From the NCBI RefSeq assembly GCF_011386835.1, contig NC_088799.1:72745302-72809301 (forward strand): 64,000 nt of DNA, written 5' to 3'. How positions within the stretch are numbered: the first letter of the stretch is position 1; every line of letters begins with the position of its first letter. The notes under the pieces were generated by a model. That model did not search any database. It was not told where the DNA came from and worked only from the letters and a program-made list of their open reading frames with translations. The position numbers and the translations under genes are program-made. Of the stretch, positions 12,690-23,399 are shown piece by piece. Source of the DNA: Chrysemys picta bellii. Lineage: Eukaryota; Chordata; Testudines; Emydidae.

Positions 12690-13862
12690 GTCTAAGATTT
12701 CTATTAGTTCATTACAGAAAATACAATACTCAGTAATATTAATAAACACCAAAATAAGTGCTGATGCTACCATCACCAAAGACACGGCTTTGCTTTTGGG
12801 AGAACCTATTGAAACAGCAAACGGTATTTTGGTGACTTGGAGGAGCTTCTGTTCTTCCAGGCTACTGGTAATTGCTGCCCAGCAGGCACCACTCTCTTTC
12901 TCCACCCACCCACCCTTTTCAGTTTTCTCATCTTTGTTTTGATAAATCTTTCCCTCTGTCCTAGATCAGGGATTGATATTTCAAATAATTACACACACAT
13001 GCCATCTCAGATAATTCCTGTACATTCATGTCCATCAGTAGCATTAGGAAAAAACAAGAGCTAGTGTACTTTCCCCTCAGTAACCAAATACTGCCCTCGC
13101 ATCCCTTTTCCAGAATATCTGTGAAGCTACGGACTATCTGACAGGGAGATATTATAAATTATAGAAGTACAAGTAAATAAAACAGAACTTGCTTTCTCCA
13201 ATATGTGCCTCTTTCCATTTTGTGATCCCCTTTCATTTTACTCCTCCCCATTCTCTATTGTCTGCCTAAGTTCCCCTGATTCCTTCCCCTCTTCTGTTTT
13301 GTCTTTTCTCTTTTTTCTAATAATTTCTGTCCCCTCTGCAGTTCTCTCTGTTTCCCTGTTTCTTTCCTCTCCATCACGTTCATCTCTCCAATAACTTTTC
13401 CTTGGGCCCTCTTTATTGTGGTTCCCTCCATGCCTTTCCTGTGCACCCTACATATATTTTCCTGTGTTCAGCCTCTTTTATCCTCCATACCACCCAGGCA
13501 ATTACCCCTCTTTTCATCCAGCTACATATCAGTGCAGGGAAAGGAATATTTCAGGCAAGAACACCAGTCCAGAGCAATCCCTAATGCCTAAAGGAAGTGC
13601 TGTGCAGTCTCTAATCTTTACTCAGCGTTTACATGCCCTCAATTTTTAGGTCTCATCCAAAAGACCTTCACACAGGAACCTAGATGAACCTCAGAGGGTT
13701 TGCCTAGGATTGAGGAAGGGCTGAGCTGACCTTGCTCATACTTCCCATGTTGTCTGTAGCTTCTTGACTGAATTTCCTTTGTACACAAGTGAGAAAATAA
13801 TTTCTCTACTACAGTGAATCATGCCAATACTCTAAACATTCTCACTTGCCCTCTATCCCTGA
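12690..13862. other. No gene; pyrimidine-rich tract
   Basis: Positions about 13200-13640 are strongly C+T-rich on the + strand (tttcc, cctct and ccctt words), giving Ser/Pro/Leu-rich ORFs without domains. A similar pyrimidine-rich stretch resumes at 15900-16440, beyond the inserted transposon. Confidence 0.5.
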
Positions 13863-14013
13863 GGCTATGTCTTCACTACCAAAAAAGGTGTGTTCTTACG
13901 GTAAAAGCATGAACACTTATTAGCTATTTCATTGTAAAGTCCTACTGGAGATAAGGATCTGTAATTTTTGTCTGTGATGTAGCTAGGCTAGGTTGAATTG
14001 GGAGTGCAGTATA

Positions 14014-15747
14014 GATTCATAGATTCTAGGACTGGAAGGAACCTCGAGAGGTCATCGAGTCCAGTCCCTGCCCTCATGGCAGGACCAAATACTGTCTAGA
14101 CCATTCTGGATAGACATTTATCTAACCTACTCTTAAATATCTCCAGAGATGGAGATTTCACAACCTCCCTAGGCAGTTTATTCCAGTGTTTAACCACCCT
14201 GACCCTTAGAAACTTTTTCTTAATGTCCAACCTAAACCTCCCTTGCTGCAGTTTAAGCCCATTGCTTCTTGTTCTATCCTTAGAGGCTAAGGTGAACAAG
14301 TTTTCTCCCTCCTCCTTATGACACCCTTTTAGATACCTGCTATCATGTCCCCTCTCAGTCTTCTCTTTTCCAGACTAAACAAACCCAATTCTTTCAGCCT
14401 TCCTTCATAGGTCATGTTCTCAAGACCTTTAATCATTCTTGTTGCTCTTCTCTGGACCCTTTCCAATTTCTCCACATCTTTCTTGAAATTCGGTGCCCAG
14501 AACTGGACACAATACTCCAGCTGAGGCCTAACCAGAGCAGAGTAGAGCGGAAGAATTACTTCTTGTGTCTTGTTCACAACACACCTGTTAATGTATCCCA
14601 GAATCATATTTGCTTTTTTTGCAACAGCATCACACTGCTGACTCATATTTAGCTTGTGGTCCACTATAACCCCTAGATCCCTTTCTGCCATACTCCTTCC
14701 TAGACAGTCTCTTCCCATTCTGTATGTGTGAAATTGATTGTTCCTTCCTAAGTTGAGCACTTTGCATTTGTCTTTGTTAAACTTCATCCTGTTTACCTCA
14801 GAACATTTCTCCAATTTGTCCAGATCATTTTGAATTATGACCCTATCCTCCCTCCCAGTTTGGTATCATCTGCAAACTTAATAAGCGTACTTTCTATGCC
14901 AATATCTAAGTCGTTGATGAAGATATTGAACAGAGCTGGTCCCAAAACAGACCCCTGTGGAATCCCACTTGTTATACCTTTCCAGCAGGATTGGGAATCC
15001 ATTGAAACTACTCTCTGAGTACAGTTATCCAGCCAGTTATGCACCAACCTTATAGTAGCCTCATCAAAGTTGCATTTGCCTAGTTTATCAATAAGAATAT
15101 CATGCAAGACTGTATCAAATGCCTTACTAAAGTTTAGGTATACCACATCCACCACTTCTCCCTTATCCACAAGACTTGTTATCCTATCAAAGAAAGCTAT
15201 CAGAGTGGTTTGACATGATTTGTTCTTTACAAATCCATGCTGGCTATTCCCTATCACCTTACCACCATCCAAGTGTTTGCAGATGATTTCCTTAATTACT
15301 TGCTCCATTATCTTCCCTGGCACAGAAGTTAAACTAACTGGTCCGTAGTTTCCTGGGTATTTTTATTTCCCTTTTTATAGATGGGCACTATATTTGCCCT
15401 TTTCCAGTCTTCTGGAATCTCTCCTGTCTCCCATGATTTTCCAAAGATAATAGCTAGAGGCTCAGTTACCTCCTCTATTAGCTCCTTGAGTATTTTAGGA
15501 TGCATTTCATCAGGCCCTGGTGGCTTGCAGGCATCTAACTTTTCTAAGTGATTTTTATCTTCTTCTTTTTTTATTTTATCTTCTAAACCTACCCCCTTCC
15601 CATTAGCATTCACTATGTTAGTCATTCCTTCAGACTTCTCGGTGAAGACCGAAACATCTCTGCTATTTCCAAGTTTCCTGTTACTGTATCTCCCTCCTCA
15701 CTGAACAGTGGGCCTACCCTGTCCTTGGTCTTCCTCTTGCCTCTTGT
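14014..15747 (-). mobile_element. CR1 LINE, 5'-truncated and broken
   Basis: Reading on the - strand, the copy starts inside ORF2 just upstream of the reverse transcriptase. It ends at the CR1 3' terminus near 14014 (tagattctaggactgg read on +). It is closely similar to the CR1 at 28028-31172 but carries at least four frame-breaking changes. It sits inside the TIR element 13863-15896. Confidence 0.9.
14096..15625 (-). pseudogene. CR1 ORF2 reverse transcriptase remnant
   Basis: Four frame pieces follow the order of the intact CR1 protein at 28108-31014. Positions 15625-15329 hold the pre-RT linker and RT start. Positions 15323-14835 hold the RT palm, with [10 protein letters not shown] and [10 protein letters not shown], so the catalytic Asp pair is present. 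Positions 14814-14329 are the thumb and connection, and 14299-14096 the C-terminus. The frame is lost near 15350, at about 14830 (deletion just after the FADD motif) and near 14325 (small deletion). The endonuclease domain is absent because of the 5' truncation. Non-functional. Confidence 0.9.
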
Positions 15748-15788
15748 GTTTACTTTGCCTAGCTACTTTAGCTAGGCAAAGTAAACAC
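15746..15788. repeat. 20-bp perfect hairpin with 3-nt loop
   Basis: Positions 15746-15765 are the exact reverse complement of 15769-15788, with a ctt loop. It lies exactly where CR1 similarity stops. It may be the internal palindrome of the host TIR element or a product of the CR1 5' junction. Confidence 0.85.
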
Positions 15789-15896
15789 GGACTGTCTGTG
15801 CCTTGTCTACACTAGGATTTTACTGTGAGACAGCTAATGCACATTATTTATATCACTGTAAAACATCCCCCCTTTTTTGGCAGTGGAGACATAGCC

Positions 15897-16880
15897 TTAC
15901 ATTCCTATACCCAGTCCTTTTTCATCCCTCCTCCTACATATACTCTGGCTTGTGTCTTCCCCCATATCTCATGGTCCTTTCTCTGTCCCTCCATCTCCTT
16001 CAAACCCCAGGTCTGTTTCTTGCCCACCCCAGTCAGCTTGTCCTCACATCCCTTTGTGCTTCTAATATCTGACCTGCTCACTCTACAATTTCATCTCTCA
16101 GCTCATTACCACCCAGTGTGTGATGGGTCCATTTCCCCACATTGTTCACTCACCTGGTATTCTCTCTCACTTTCTTTTCCTGATTGGCCTCACAGTGATG
16201 TCTTTCTCCTCCCTTTTTCTGACTGTATCTACCCCTGCAAGAAAGGTCCTGTCTCTGTCACCCCTGGAACATTCCCTGTTGTGTACCTTGCTCTCCCTAT
16301 GCCCAGCTCCCACCATGGACCTTAATGACTTCTACCACCCTGCATTCTGCTTTGGATCACATTCACAACTACAAACTTTGGGGGCTATTTTGCCCAGAGC
16401 TTATGGCTCTTCCTCCACTCCCTCCAGGGCATAAAGGAGGCATGAGAACTAATCTCTTCAAAAGGGGACTCCCCTGGAGCAGCCCTACACTGGCTTCTTT
16501 CCCTGTCCACTATGTAAGGGGCATGTCAGAGGTTGGCTGTGGAAAGGGAGGAGACATGGCTGGTGCACTGTGCTCTGATTGTCCTTCACTTCTCACTGCT
16601 CATAGAGGACTATGGGAAACAGCATAATTAGAAGAGCAATTAAGTTTTTATGGCTTGTCCCAGTGACAGATTTGTACAGTGAAGATTTGCTTTTATGTAG
16701 AGGGAGGGTTGTTGAGTTGGAATGTATCAATCATAATAATTATCAAGTACTAGTAAATGTTTCACAACAGTAGAGTGATAATGGTTTTCCTCAATTACAG
16801 GGACCGTAACTGTATGGGTTACAGTTTGGGCAGCAAATATTTTAAGCTTCTTTTAACAACAGCAACAGATAAATGAAGAT
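15897..16880. other. Pyrimidine-rich sequence, no gene
   Basis: C+T-rich on + as far as about 16440, then ordinary AT-rich sequence. ORFs of up to 166 codons here are composition effects: they overlap in several frames and show no domain. Confidence 0.5.
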
Positions 16881-16884
16881 GTGA

Positions 16885-17030
16885 AGGCATGGTGGTCTAG
16901 TGGACAGGACACTGGTCTAGGAGATCTGGGTTTTAGTCTTGTCTTAGCTACTGATTCCTATGTAAAGCATTTTGAAATGTATGGATGAAAATTACTCGGT
17001 AAGAGTGATCTATTATTTATTACTACTGCC
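16885..17030 (+). repeat. tRNA-headed SINE (MIR/CORE type), internally deleted
   Basis: The 5' part reads tggtctagtggacaggac followed by ctgggttttagtcttg, resembling Pol III A and B boxes of a tRNA-derived head. The 3' part (gtaaagcattttgaaatgta ... ctattatttattacta) resembles the MIR-type tail. The core normally lying between them is mostly missing. Confidence 0.55.
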
Positions 17031-17264
17031 AAGAAAATATCTGCATCTCTTGTTTTGTATAACACTGGTCAGTGGCACAGTGTTGCAAATGGTGATGCAT
17101 CCCTTTTTTTGTTTTGATCTGGGTTATTGCTTTTGCATCTTGTGGACCTAGAATACAGCCAAGTCAATGGTACTCTCACTTTAATGTCCCGTATCCTGTC
17201 CTTATAGGGGAATTAACTTAGGATATCAACAGTGGCTGTTTTTCACTAATGGATGAAACTATCC

Positions 17265-17350
17265 CTTGATTTCTTTCCTACCTCACAGGTGTTGTGTGGA
17301 TTAATTAATTAATGTTTGTAAAGTGTGGTGTTAAAGCGCTAGAATGAGAA
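17265..17350 (+). repeat. MIR-type SINE 3' fragment
   Basis: 'cctacctcacaggtgttgtg' followed by ggattaattaattaatgttt and gtaaagtg matches the 3' half of MIR-like SINEs. The same words recur at 53950-54040. Confidence 0.5.
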
Positions 17351-17461
17351 GTACTAGAACTGTCCAAGGTATTATTATGACAAACTACAGCCTTCCTCAG
17401 GCTGTACTGAGCCAAATAGGTGTATTCCTTGTTTTGGTGTTTGGAAATTAGTGCCTATCAC

Positions 17462-17548
17462 CACCAGTTCTATACCAGTGTAACTCTGTTGATTTTAGTA
17501 GAGGTGTTGCTGATTTATACCAGTATAGGTGAGATGACAATCCAGCCT
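17462..17548 (+). repeat. Short dispersed repeat with 'accagtgtaac' unit
   Basis: Contains ataccagtgtaactctg and later tataccagtataggtgag. Related segments are at 55725-55812 and 58640-58735. Family unnamed by me. Confidence 0.4.
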
Positions 17549-18655
17549 TTGCTTCCAGATGGACTTTCTGATTTCTTATGTGAAATCTCATTAATCAAAA
17601 ATTCTAATTTGAAACATAGCAAGGAGAGAAAGACTATGCACAATGAGCAATTACTAGGCATGCTGCCCCTCAGTATGTGTCAGCAAGGAAAGTTCCCAGG
17701 TCAGTGTGGAAGCTGACAGGATGCATACAAGACACCAGAGACAGCACAAGAAGGTAGTAGCTAGTATTAAGGATTTGGACCCACCTCCACAAAAGTACTT
17801 AGGAGCCTCAACACCTTTGTGGATCTGGGCTTTGGGAGCAGTATTTCTGAATCCTCCTATTCTTAGGAGATTGCCACAGACCTTTCCTAGCCTGCAGCGG
17901 CACTAAGACAGCTGTATCTTATTACCACATGAGCTAGCCAGGCCAGGTAGCCTCAGGTTAATCTAATGAACCTATTTGGGGAAATTATAAATGGAGCCTG
18001 GCTTAACTGAAGTAGAAACAAAAGGGTGAGGTTGGGTTTCTGGGATTATGTTAAAGATTTTTGTTTTATTATAGGAAATGTTGGGAGCTCATTTTGATTG
18101 GGGTGCATGAGTTACCATTTAGCTGATACCTGCAGCCTGTGTAAACTACTCCTAGTTTCAAAAAGAGTTGCAAATAAACTCTAACTCCAGAGATTTTAAC
18201 AAGGGGCTTTTCCTTTCTTTATGCAAACCCAAATTCGTGTGAGATGTCTTTGCAACAATGCATTAACCCACCCTTTCCACTCTTAGATTATATCACATCT
18301 TTCTTCCAGAAGTTTCCCCCAAAATCTATACAAACTATTGTCTCCATTTAACAGCAAACATATGCAGAAAGTTGGCCTTCTGTTCTACATACCTGAGCAG
18401 TTTTAAAGTTTGGGAATAAAATGCAATTAACTCTAATCATGCTGAATAAATGATGTGAATTTGAACCCTTATTTGTGCTTTGGTTGCTGTATATTCCTTG
18501 TAGGAAGATTCCAATTCAGTATCTTGCATCTGAAGTAATTTGTTTTATTATATGCAGGGCAGCAGATGATAGGGTTGTAAGCTATCTGCATTTCATTTTC
18601 ATATGCGTTTGAGTCATGTGTTCATCACAGATTTTTTTTTCTAGTGGTCTGAATA
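17549..18655. other. No gene seen
   Basis: AT-rich anonymous sequence without a recognisable domain or repeat. Confidence 0.45.
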
Positions 18656-18659
18656 CAGG

Positions 18660-18862
18660 GCTGAGTGGAGAACTGCATAGTTTGAATTCTAATCCCAACT
18701 CTGCTATTGACTCCCTCCTGTGGCAGTGGGCAAGTCTTCTAAACCCCTCCTTGTTTTTTCTAGCAAAAATGCTGTGACAATACTTGGGTACATCACAGAG
18801 CACTGTGAGGATTAATTACCTAATATATTTACAAAGCACTTGGAAGATGGAAATGCTCTCCA
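18660..18862 (+). repeat. MIR-type SINE, diverged
   Basis: Order of recognisable parts: ttgaattctaatcccaac (B-box-like), tctgctattgactccc, gggcaagtcttctaaacc, gcactgtgaggattaatta, then acaaagcacttggaag. This is the MIR core and 3' order with several gaps. Confidence 0.55.
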
Positions 18863-18942
18863 AGTGCTATTGTGAGAGGTGATAGCCTTGCTTGGGGCTT
18901 CATTTGGAAGATAATGATCAGAGCATACTTGTCAGCTTTAAC

Positions 18943-18954
18943 ACTTAGTGAGGG
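18943..18954. repeat. Left 12-bp target-site duplication of PLE copy
   Basis: acttagtgaggg here recurs exactly at 20549-20560, delimiting the PLE insertion. Confidence 0.85.
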
Positions 18955-20548
18955 TTTCAGAGTAGGAGCCGTGTTAGTCTGTATCCGCAAAAAGAACAGG
19001 AGTACTTGTGGCACCTTAGAAACTAACAACTTTATTAGAGCATAAGCTTTCGTGGGCTACAGCCCACTTCTTTGGATGCATATAGAGTGGAACATATATT
19101 GGGGAGAGATATATATACACACGTACAGAGAGCATGAACAGGTGGGAGTTGTCTTACCAACTCTGAGAGGCCAATTAAGTAAGAGAAAAAAACTTTTGAA
19201 GTGATAATCAAGATAGCCCAGTACAGACAGTTTGATAAGAAGTGTGAGAATAGATAGATTCAATGTTTGTAATGGTTCAGCCATTCCCAGTCCTTATTCA
19301 ATCCTGAGCTGATTGTATCTAGTTTGCATATCAATTCCAGCTCAGCAGTCTCTCCTTGGAGTCTGTTTTTGTCTGTTGTAAGAGAGCCACCCACAGGTCT
19401 GTCATTGAATGGCCAGACAGGTTGAAGTGTTCTCCCACTGGTTTTTGAGTATTATGATTCCTGATGTCAGATTTGTGTCCACTAATTCTTTTGCGTAGAG
19501 ACTGTCCGGTTTGGCTAATGTACATGGCAGAGGGGCATTGCTGGCACATGATGGCATATATCACATTGGTAGATGTGCAGGTGAACGAGCCCCTGATGGT
19601 ATGGCTGATGTGATTAGGTCCTATGATGATGTCACTTGAATAGATATGTGGACAGAGTTGGCATCGGGCTTTGTTACAAGGATAGGTTCCTGGGTCAGTG
19701 GTTTTGTTCAGTGATGTGTGGTTGCTGGTGAGTATTTGCTTTAGGTTGGGGGGTTGTCTGTAAGTGAGGACAGGTCTGTCTCCCAAGATCTGTGAGAGTA
19801 AAGGATCATCTTTCAGGATAGGTTGTAGATCTCTGATGATGCGCTGGAGAGGTTTTAGTTGGGGGCTGAAGGTGACAGCTAGTGGTGTTCTGTTTTTTTC
19901 TTTGTTGGGCCTGTCTTGTAGGAGGTGACTTCTGGGTACTCGTCTGGCTCTGTCAATCTGTTTTTTCACTTCAGCAGGTGAGTATTGTACTTTTAAGAAT
20001 GCTTGATAGAGATCTTGTAGGTGCTTGTCTCTATCCGAGGGATTGGAGCAAATGCGGTTATATCTTAGAGCTTGGCTGTAGACAATGGATCGTGTGGTGT
20101 GTCCTGGATGGAAGCTGGCGGTATGTAGGTAAGTGTAGCGGTCAGTAGGTTTCCAGTATAGGATGGTATTTATGTGACCATTGCTTATTAGCACAGTAGT
20201 GTCCAGGAAATGGACTGCTTGTGTGGATTAATCTAGGCTGAGGTTGATGGTGGGATGGAAATTATTGAAATCATGGTGGAATTCCTCAAGGGATTCTTTT
20301 CCATGGGTCCAGATGATGAAGATGTCATCAATGTAGCGCAAGTAGAGTAGGGGCGTTAGGGGACGAGAGCTAAGGAAGCATTGTTCTAAGTCAGCCATAA
20401 AAATGTTGGCTTATTGTGGGGCCATGCGGGTACCCATAGCAGTGCCGCTGACTTGAAGGTATATATTGTCCCCAAATGTGAAATAGTTGTGGGTGAGGAC
20501 AAAGTCAAAAAGTTCAGCCACCAGGTTAGCTGTGACATTATCGGGAAT
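18955..20548 (-). mobile_element. Penelope-like element, 5'-truncated, with TSD
   Basis: On the - strand it runs from within the RT domain to the 3' terminus at 18955 (tttcagagtaggagccgtg on +). The 12-bp duplication at 18943-18954 and 20549-20560 fixes both edges. The 3' UTR (18955-19330) matches the two hairpin copies at 19-700 and 52204-52431. Confidence 0.9.
19331..20548 (-). pseudogene. PLE reverse transcriptase / GIY-YIG endonuclease (broken)
   Basis: The protein is the C-terminal two thirds of a Penelope-like polyprotein, which copies its RNA and nicks DNA with a GIY-YIG nuclease. The RT catalytic motif YIDDIFIIW is readable at about 20310-20340. The long open piece (20194-19331, 287 codons) carries a linker with Cys/His residues (CNKARCQLCPH) and the GIY-YIG region (NVIYAIMCQQ ... 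MYISQTGQSLRKR). In this copy the second motif reads YIS, where the copy at 61 kb has YIG. Two in-frame stops separate the RT part from the rest (near 20230 and 20412). The N-terminal residues of the frame that opens at 20629 come from flanking DNA, not from the element. Confidence 0.9.
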
Positions 20549-20560
20549 ACTTAGTGAGGG
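20549..20560. repeat. Right 12-bp target-site duplication
   Basis: Exact copy of 18943-18954. Confidence 0.85.
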
Positions 20561-21435
20561 GAAACTGCTCCCATTTAGGAAATTAGTATCCTTATCCAAT
20601 TTGCTCATTAGAAAGAACCATACAATCATTTTAAAGACTCTCTTTATGCTGAATACCTGTATTAGACTGTTGAAGCCAGTTTATGAGTGGAGGGGAATGT
20701 TTCTTCACAACAGTCCCCTATATTATGTTTGAGGAAACTCTTTCTGGCATTATTTAATGAATAATTCCAAATCATTGTGATCATGGGCAATCTACAAACA
20801 GGAAAAGATGTGATATGAGAAGTAAATGATTCATTATGAATTATTTCTTCAGCTACTTAGGAATTGGAAAAAGTCAGTCCCATACTTGTGACCTAAACCC
20901 AGATATGGCAGAGAAGAAGGTATTATGGTGATGATATGGAAGATCAAACGCAGGGCAAAATCACCCCCTCCTGCAGCAAAACCCGTGGGAGGTGGCTGGG
21001 GAGAAGGAAATCTCCAGGAGTTTCTCCTTTATCATTCTATCAGGGAGGTTGCATGCCCTTCCTCAACTGCAGAACAGAATGCAGAGCCCCCTTCTCAATC
21101 TGAAGGACCTTCCTTTCCTGCAAGGAGCTGCAGGAAGCCAGAACCATCCATATTCTCTCTCCTGGCCCCTTCATGTCAGGGGGGGCTACATAACAAACAC
21201 AAAAAAAAAATTTCCCTCAGGCTGCCTAAGCCCCAGCAGGCTGAGCGGCAATGAAGCCAGAAACATATTGGAGTACATCCATGTCTGTGGACAAGTGCAT
21301 TTCACTATTTTAGCAGGAAAAATATAAATTCTACTCCCCAGAAGTTATCTACAAAACCTGTAGTGGAAAATTTTCCAACATAAAAATGAAACTTGGACAT
21401 TTAGGACTTGTGTTAGGTAAAAAGCAAGTCCTTAC
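20561..21435. other. No gene seen
   Basis: Two overlapping ORFs of about 110 codons at 20925-21327 have no recognisable domain. The sequence is otherwise AT-rich and anonymous. Confidence 0.45.
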
Positions 21436-21439
21436 TCAC

Positions 21440-21830
21440 CTCTCCAGCACCCGAGTTCGTGCGGAGTTGGTATGGGGCTCACAATCTGTCAGAGACCAGA
21501 CACCAATTCGTTGATCAACGGGCTCACACTATCCTTAGCTTGAAAGGCTTCAGAGTAAGTGTGGCAAGTTTATTAGGGGTGAGCATCAATATTTATACAC
21601 AGAAGTAAACAAAGTGATTAACAGATCATAATGGTCATGCATAATCAATCAAGATTCTACAGGATAAAACAGGTTAAAATGTAAATTAAGTAAAGAAAAG
21701 GGGAGATGGCTACTTAACGGGAGGGGGGTGTCATGAGTAGTTCGCAGGTCAGAGCTTTGATTAAAAGTTCAGACAGAGACATCAAGTCTGGGTTAAGTTT
21801 AAGCTCATCAAAAGTTCAGACTCAACACTT
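21440..21830 (-). repeat. LTR-like remnant
   Basis: Read on -, it contains an aataaa signal (gcaagtttattagg on +, near 21567-21580) and mixed-composition sequence with several CpG sites unlike its surroundings. It resembles an endogenous-retrovirus LTR in antisense, but no TG/CA ends or TSD were secured. The boundaries are rough. Confidence 0.35.
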
Positions 21831-21839
21831 GCACTTGGA

Positions 21840-23160
21840 TAACAAATTATGTTATTTTGGACTATAACCTCCTGAAGAAGCTATACAAAAATTAATGAAA
21901 AGTCATTATTTCCCACCTGGTACCACAACTAACTCTTCTAATAAGCATAGTGAAAACTCTGGAAATCTCAGATGCCATGGTCTTTCAGCTGTTGGCAAAT
22001 GATGACAAATTAATGGCAACCACTGTTTTAAATATGTTGTGCCAATATATTGTTTACTGTGAAGGAACCAGAAAAAAATATATTGGGTTATTAATTTATT
22101 TTTATTAATCTTTACATTTGTACACAGTAATTTGTAATAGCTACTTCTGGACCATCAACCCATTGAAGCCTTCATTATGCAAGGTACCTAAGCTGTACTT
22201 AATTTTAAGCATTGAAGCAGTCCTACTGAGGTGCTTAAAGTTAGGCACTTAACAACTTTGGTGCATAGGCCTAAATCCATAATTTATTATCTAAAATCTC
22301 TTTAAGTACACTGTCTACCATGCACCATAATAAGCCTTTATAATGTACATCATTTGCATTTCAAATACATTGTTTCTGTCAGTCATCTCAGTTTTTAGAC
22401 ACTTATGTATGAAACAAATACATTAATGTACCAAGAGAGGATGTTTTAATGATATTCAAGTTGAGAGTAACAAAGAAAAGAAAAAAATCCAGAAGTAAAT
22501 CTAACACACCATTTTAAACTGATTTACTGTGCTTGCATATACGGCAGAGGTGTCAGATCACAGCATGTTATATATGTGCTGCCAAATTATGGAACAGCAG
22601 GATGAGTTAAGAGAGAAGGCTTTGACCTTTTGACTTTGAATTTTTGAGTTTTTGTCAGTTTTACCATAACTTAAATCCAGAGGAGGTGCCAGGGTATTTT
22701 TTTTTAAATTAATAGACTCTTAATAATTTCAGTCTTACAAATAGGGATTTCATTGCATCATGTAAATTTAAATTCCCTCTTCTTTTAGTGGCAATTAAAA
22801 TGTTGGTCAGCATTTATAATAAATGCTGACTGGGAAGTCCAATTGTTAAATGAGGCAGTCTCGTTTGTACTGAATTAGCAATTTATTTCTCTATGCAAGG
22901 ATTAGCAGCCATTTCTGATCTTGATGTTTGATTAACAACTGGCACTTGCCCCCACTTTTTTTAAGTTTGGATAAGCAGGGTTTAATTGCCCATGAATAAA
23001 TGGACCTGCATTTTTAGTAAGAGAATCTTAGGGAAGATTCAGTAGAGTGTTGTCTATACTTCTCTTTCTAAAGTGTCTCAGATTGTTAATTATGTGAGTC
23101 AAAATTACCTGACACAACGTCCATCACTGGCAGTGGAGAAGTAAGAACCAGCAGTGAGAA
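21840..23160. other. No gene seen
   Basis: AT-rich. A short repeat fragment with 'gcttaaagttaggcacttaa' lies near 22230-22252. Confidence 0.45.
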
Positions 23161-23182
23161 AGTATCAGCTATACCAAATAAT

Positions 23183-23395
23183 CATTTAATGTACTCCCCA
23201 CCACTCCAAAATTGTTTGATAGTTTTATACATGGGTGAGATAATCAAATCCTTATGTGGTTCTGGAACCTGGGGGTTGGGAATGCTGCCACACCCCTGTC
23301 TTGAAGTAGTAATAACAAACACCAAAGACATGATTTCCATTGCTTTCATCATCAGTACTCCCACTTTAAAAAATGTTCCAGCACCCCTGCTGATG
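23183..23395 (-). repeat. Dispersed non-autonomous repeat (copy A)
   Basis: Read on -, it begins caggggtgctggaacattt (from about 23393) and includes tggaaatcatgtctttggtg and tattactacttcaagacagg. Copy B is on + at 26226-26350 inside the Gypsy gag region. Non-coding. Confidence 0.6.
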
Positions 23396-23399
23396 AGTA

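Larger units (their letters stand above)
13863..15896. mobile_element. TIR element (Harbinger-like MITE) split by a CR1 copy
   Basis: The left end (13863-13888, ggctatgtcttcactaccaa...) is the reverse complement, with few mismatches, of the right end (15870-15896, ...cagtggagacatagcc). The flanks tga (13860-13862) and tta (15897-15899) are close to a 3-bp TWA duplication, as made by PIF/Harbinger transposases. After removing the CR1 insertion, only a few hundred bases of non-coding element remain. The right half contains the hairpin at 15746-15788. Confidence 0.6.

Noticed and set aside
15803..16627. Chain of 89-166-codon ORFs on +
   Set aside because: They lie in a pyrimidine-rich tract poor in stop codons, overlap in all frames and have no domains.
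16885..16960. A functional tRNA gene
   Set aside because: A- and B-box-like words exist, but no cloverleaf can be drawn. It is the head of a SINE.
19882..20148. Cys/Trp-rich + strand ORF repeated at 61395-61658
   Set aside because: Its repetition only reflects that both are antisense to the same part of the PLE coding region.
20411..20629. Possible separate 72-codon gene
   Set aside because: The TSD at 20549-20560 shows it is a chance fusion of host DNA with PLE RT.
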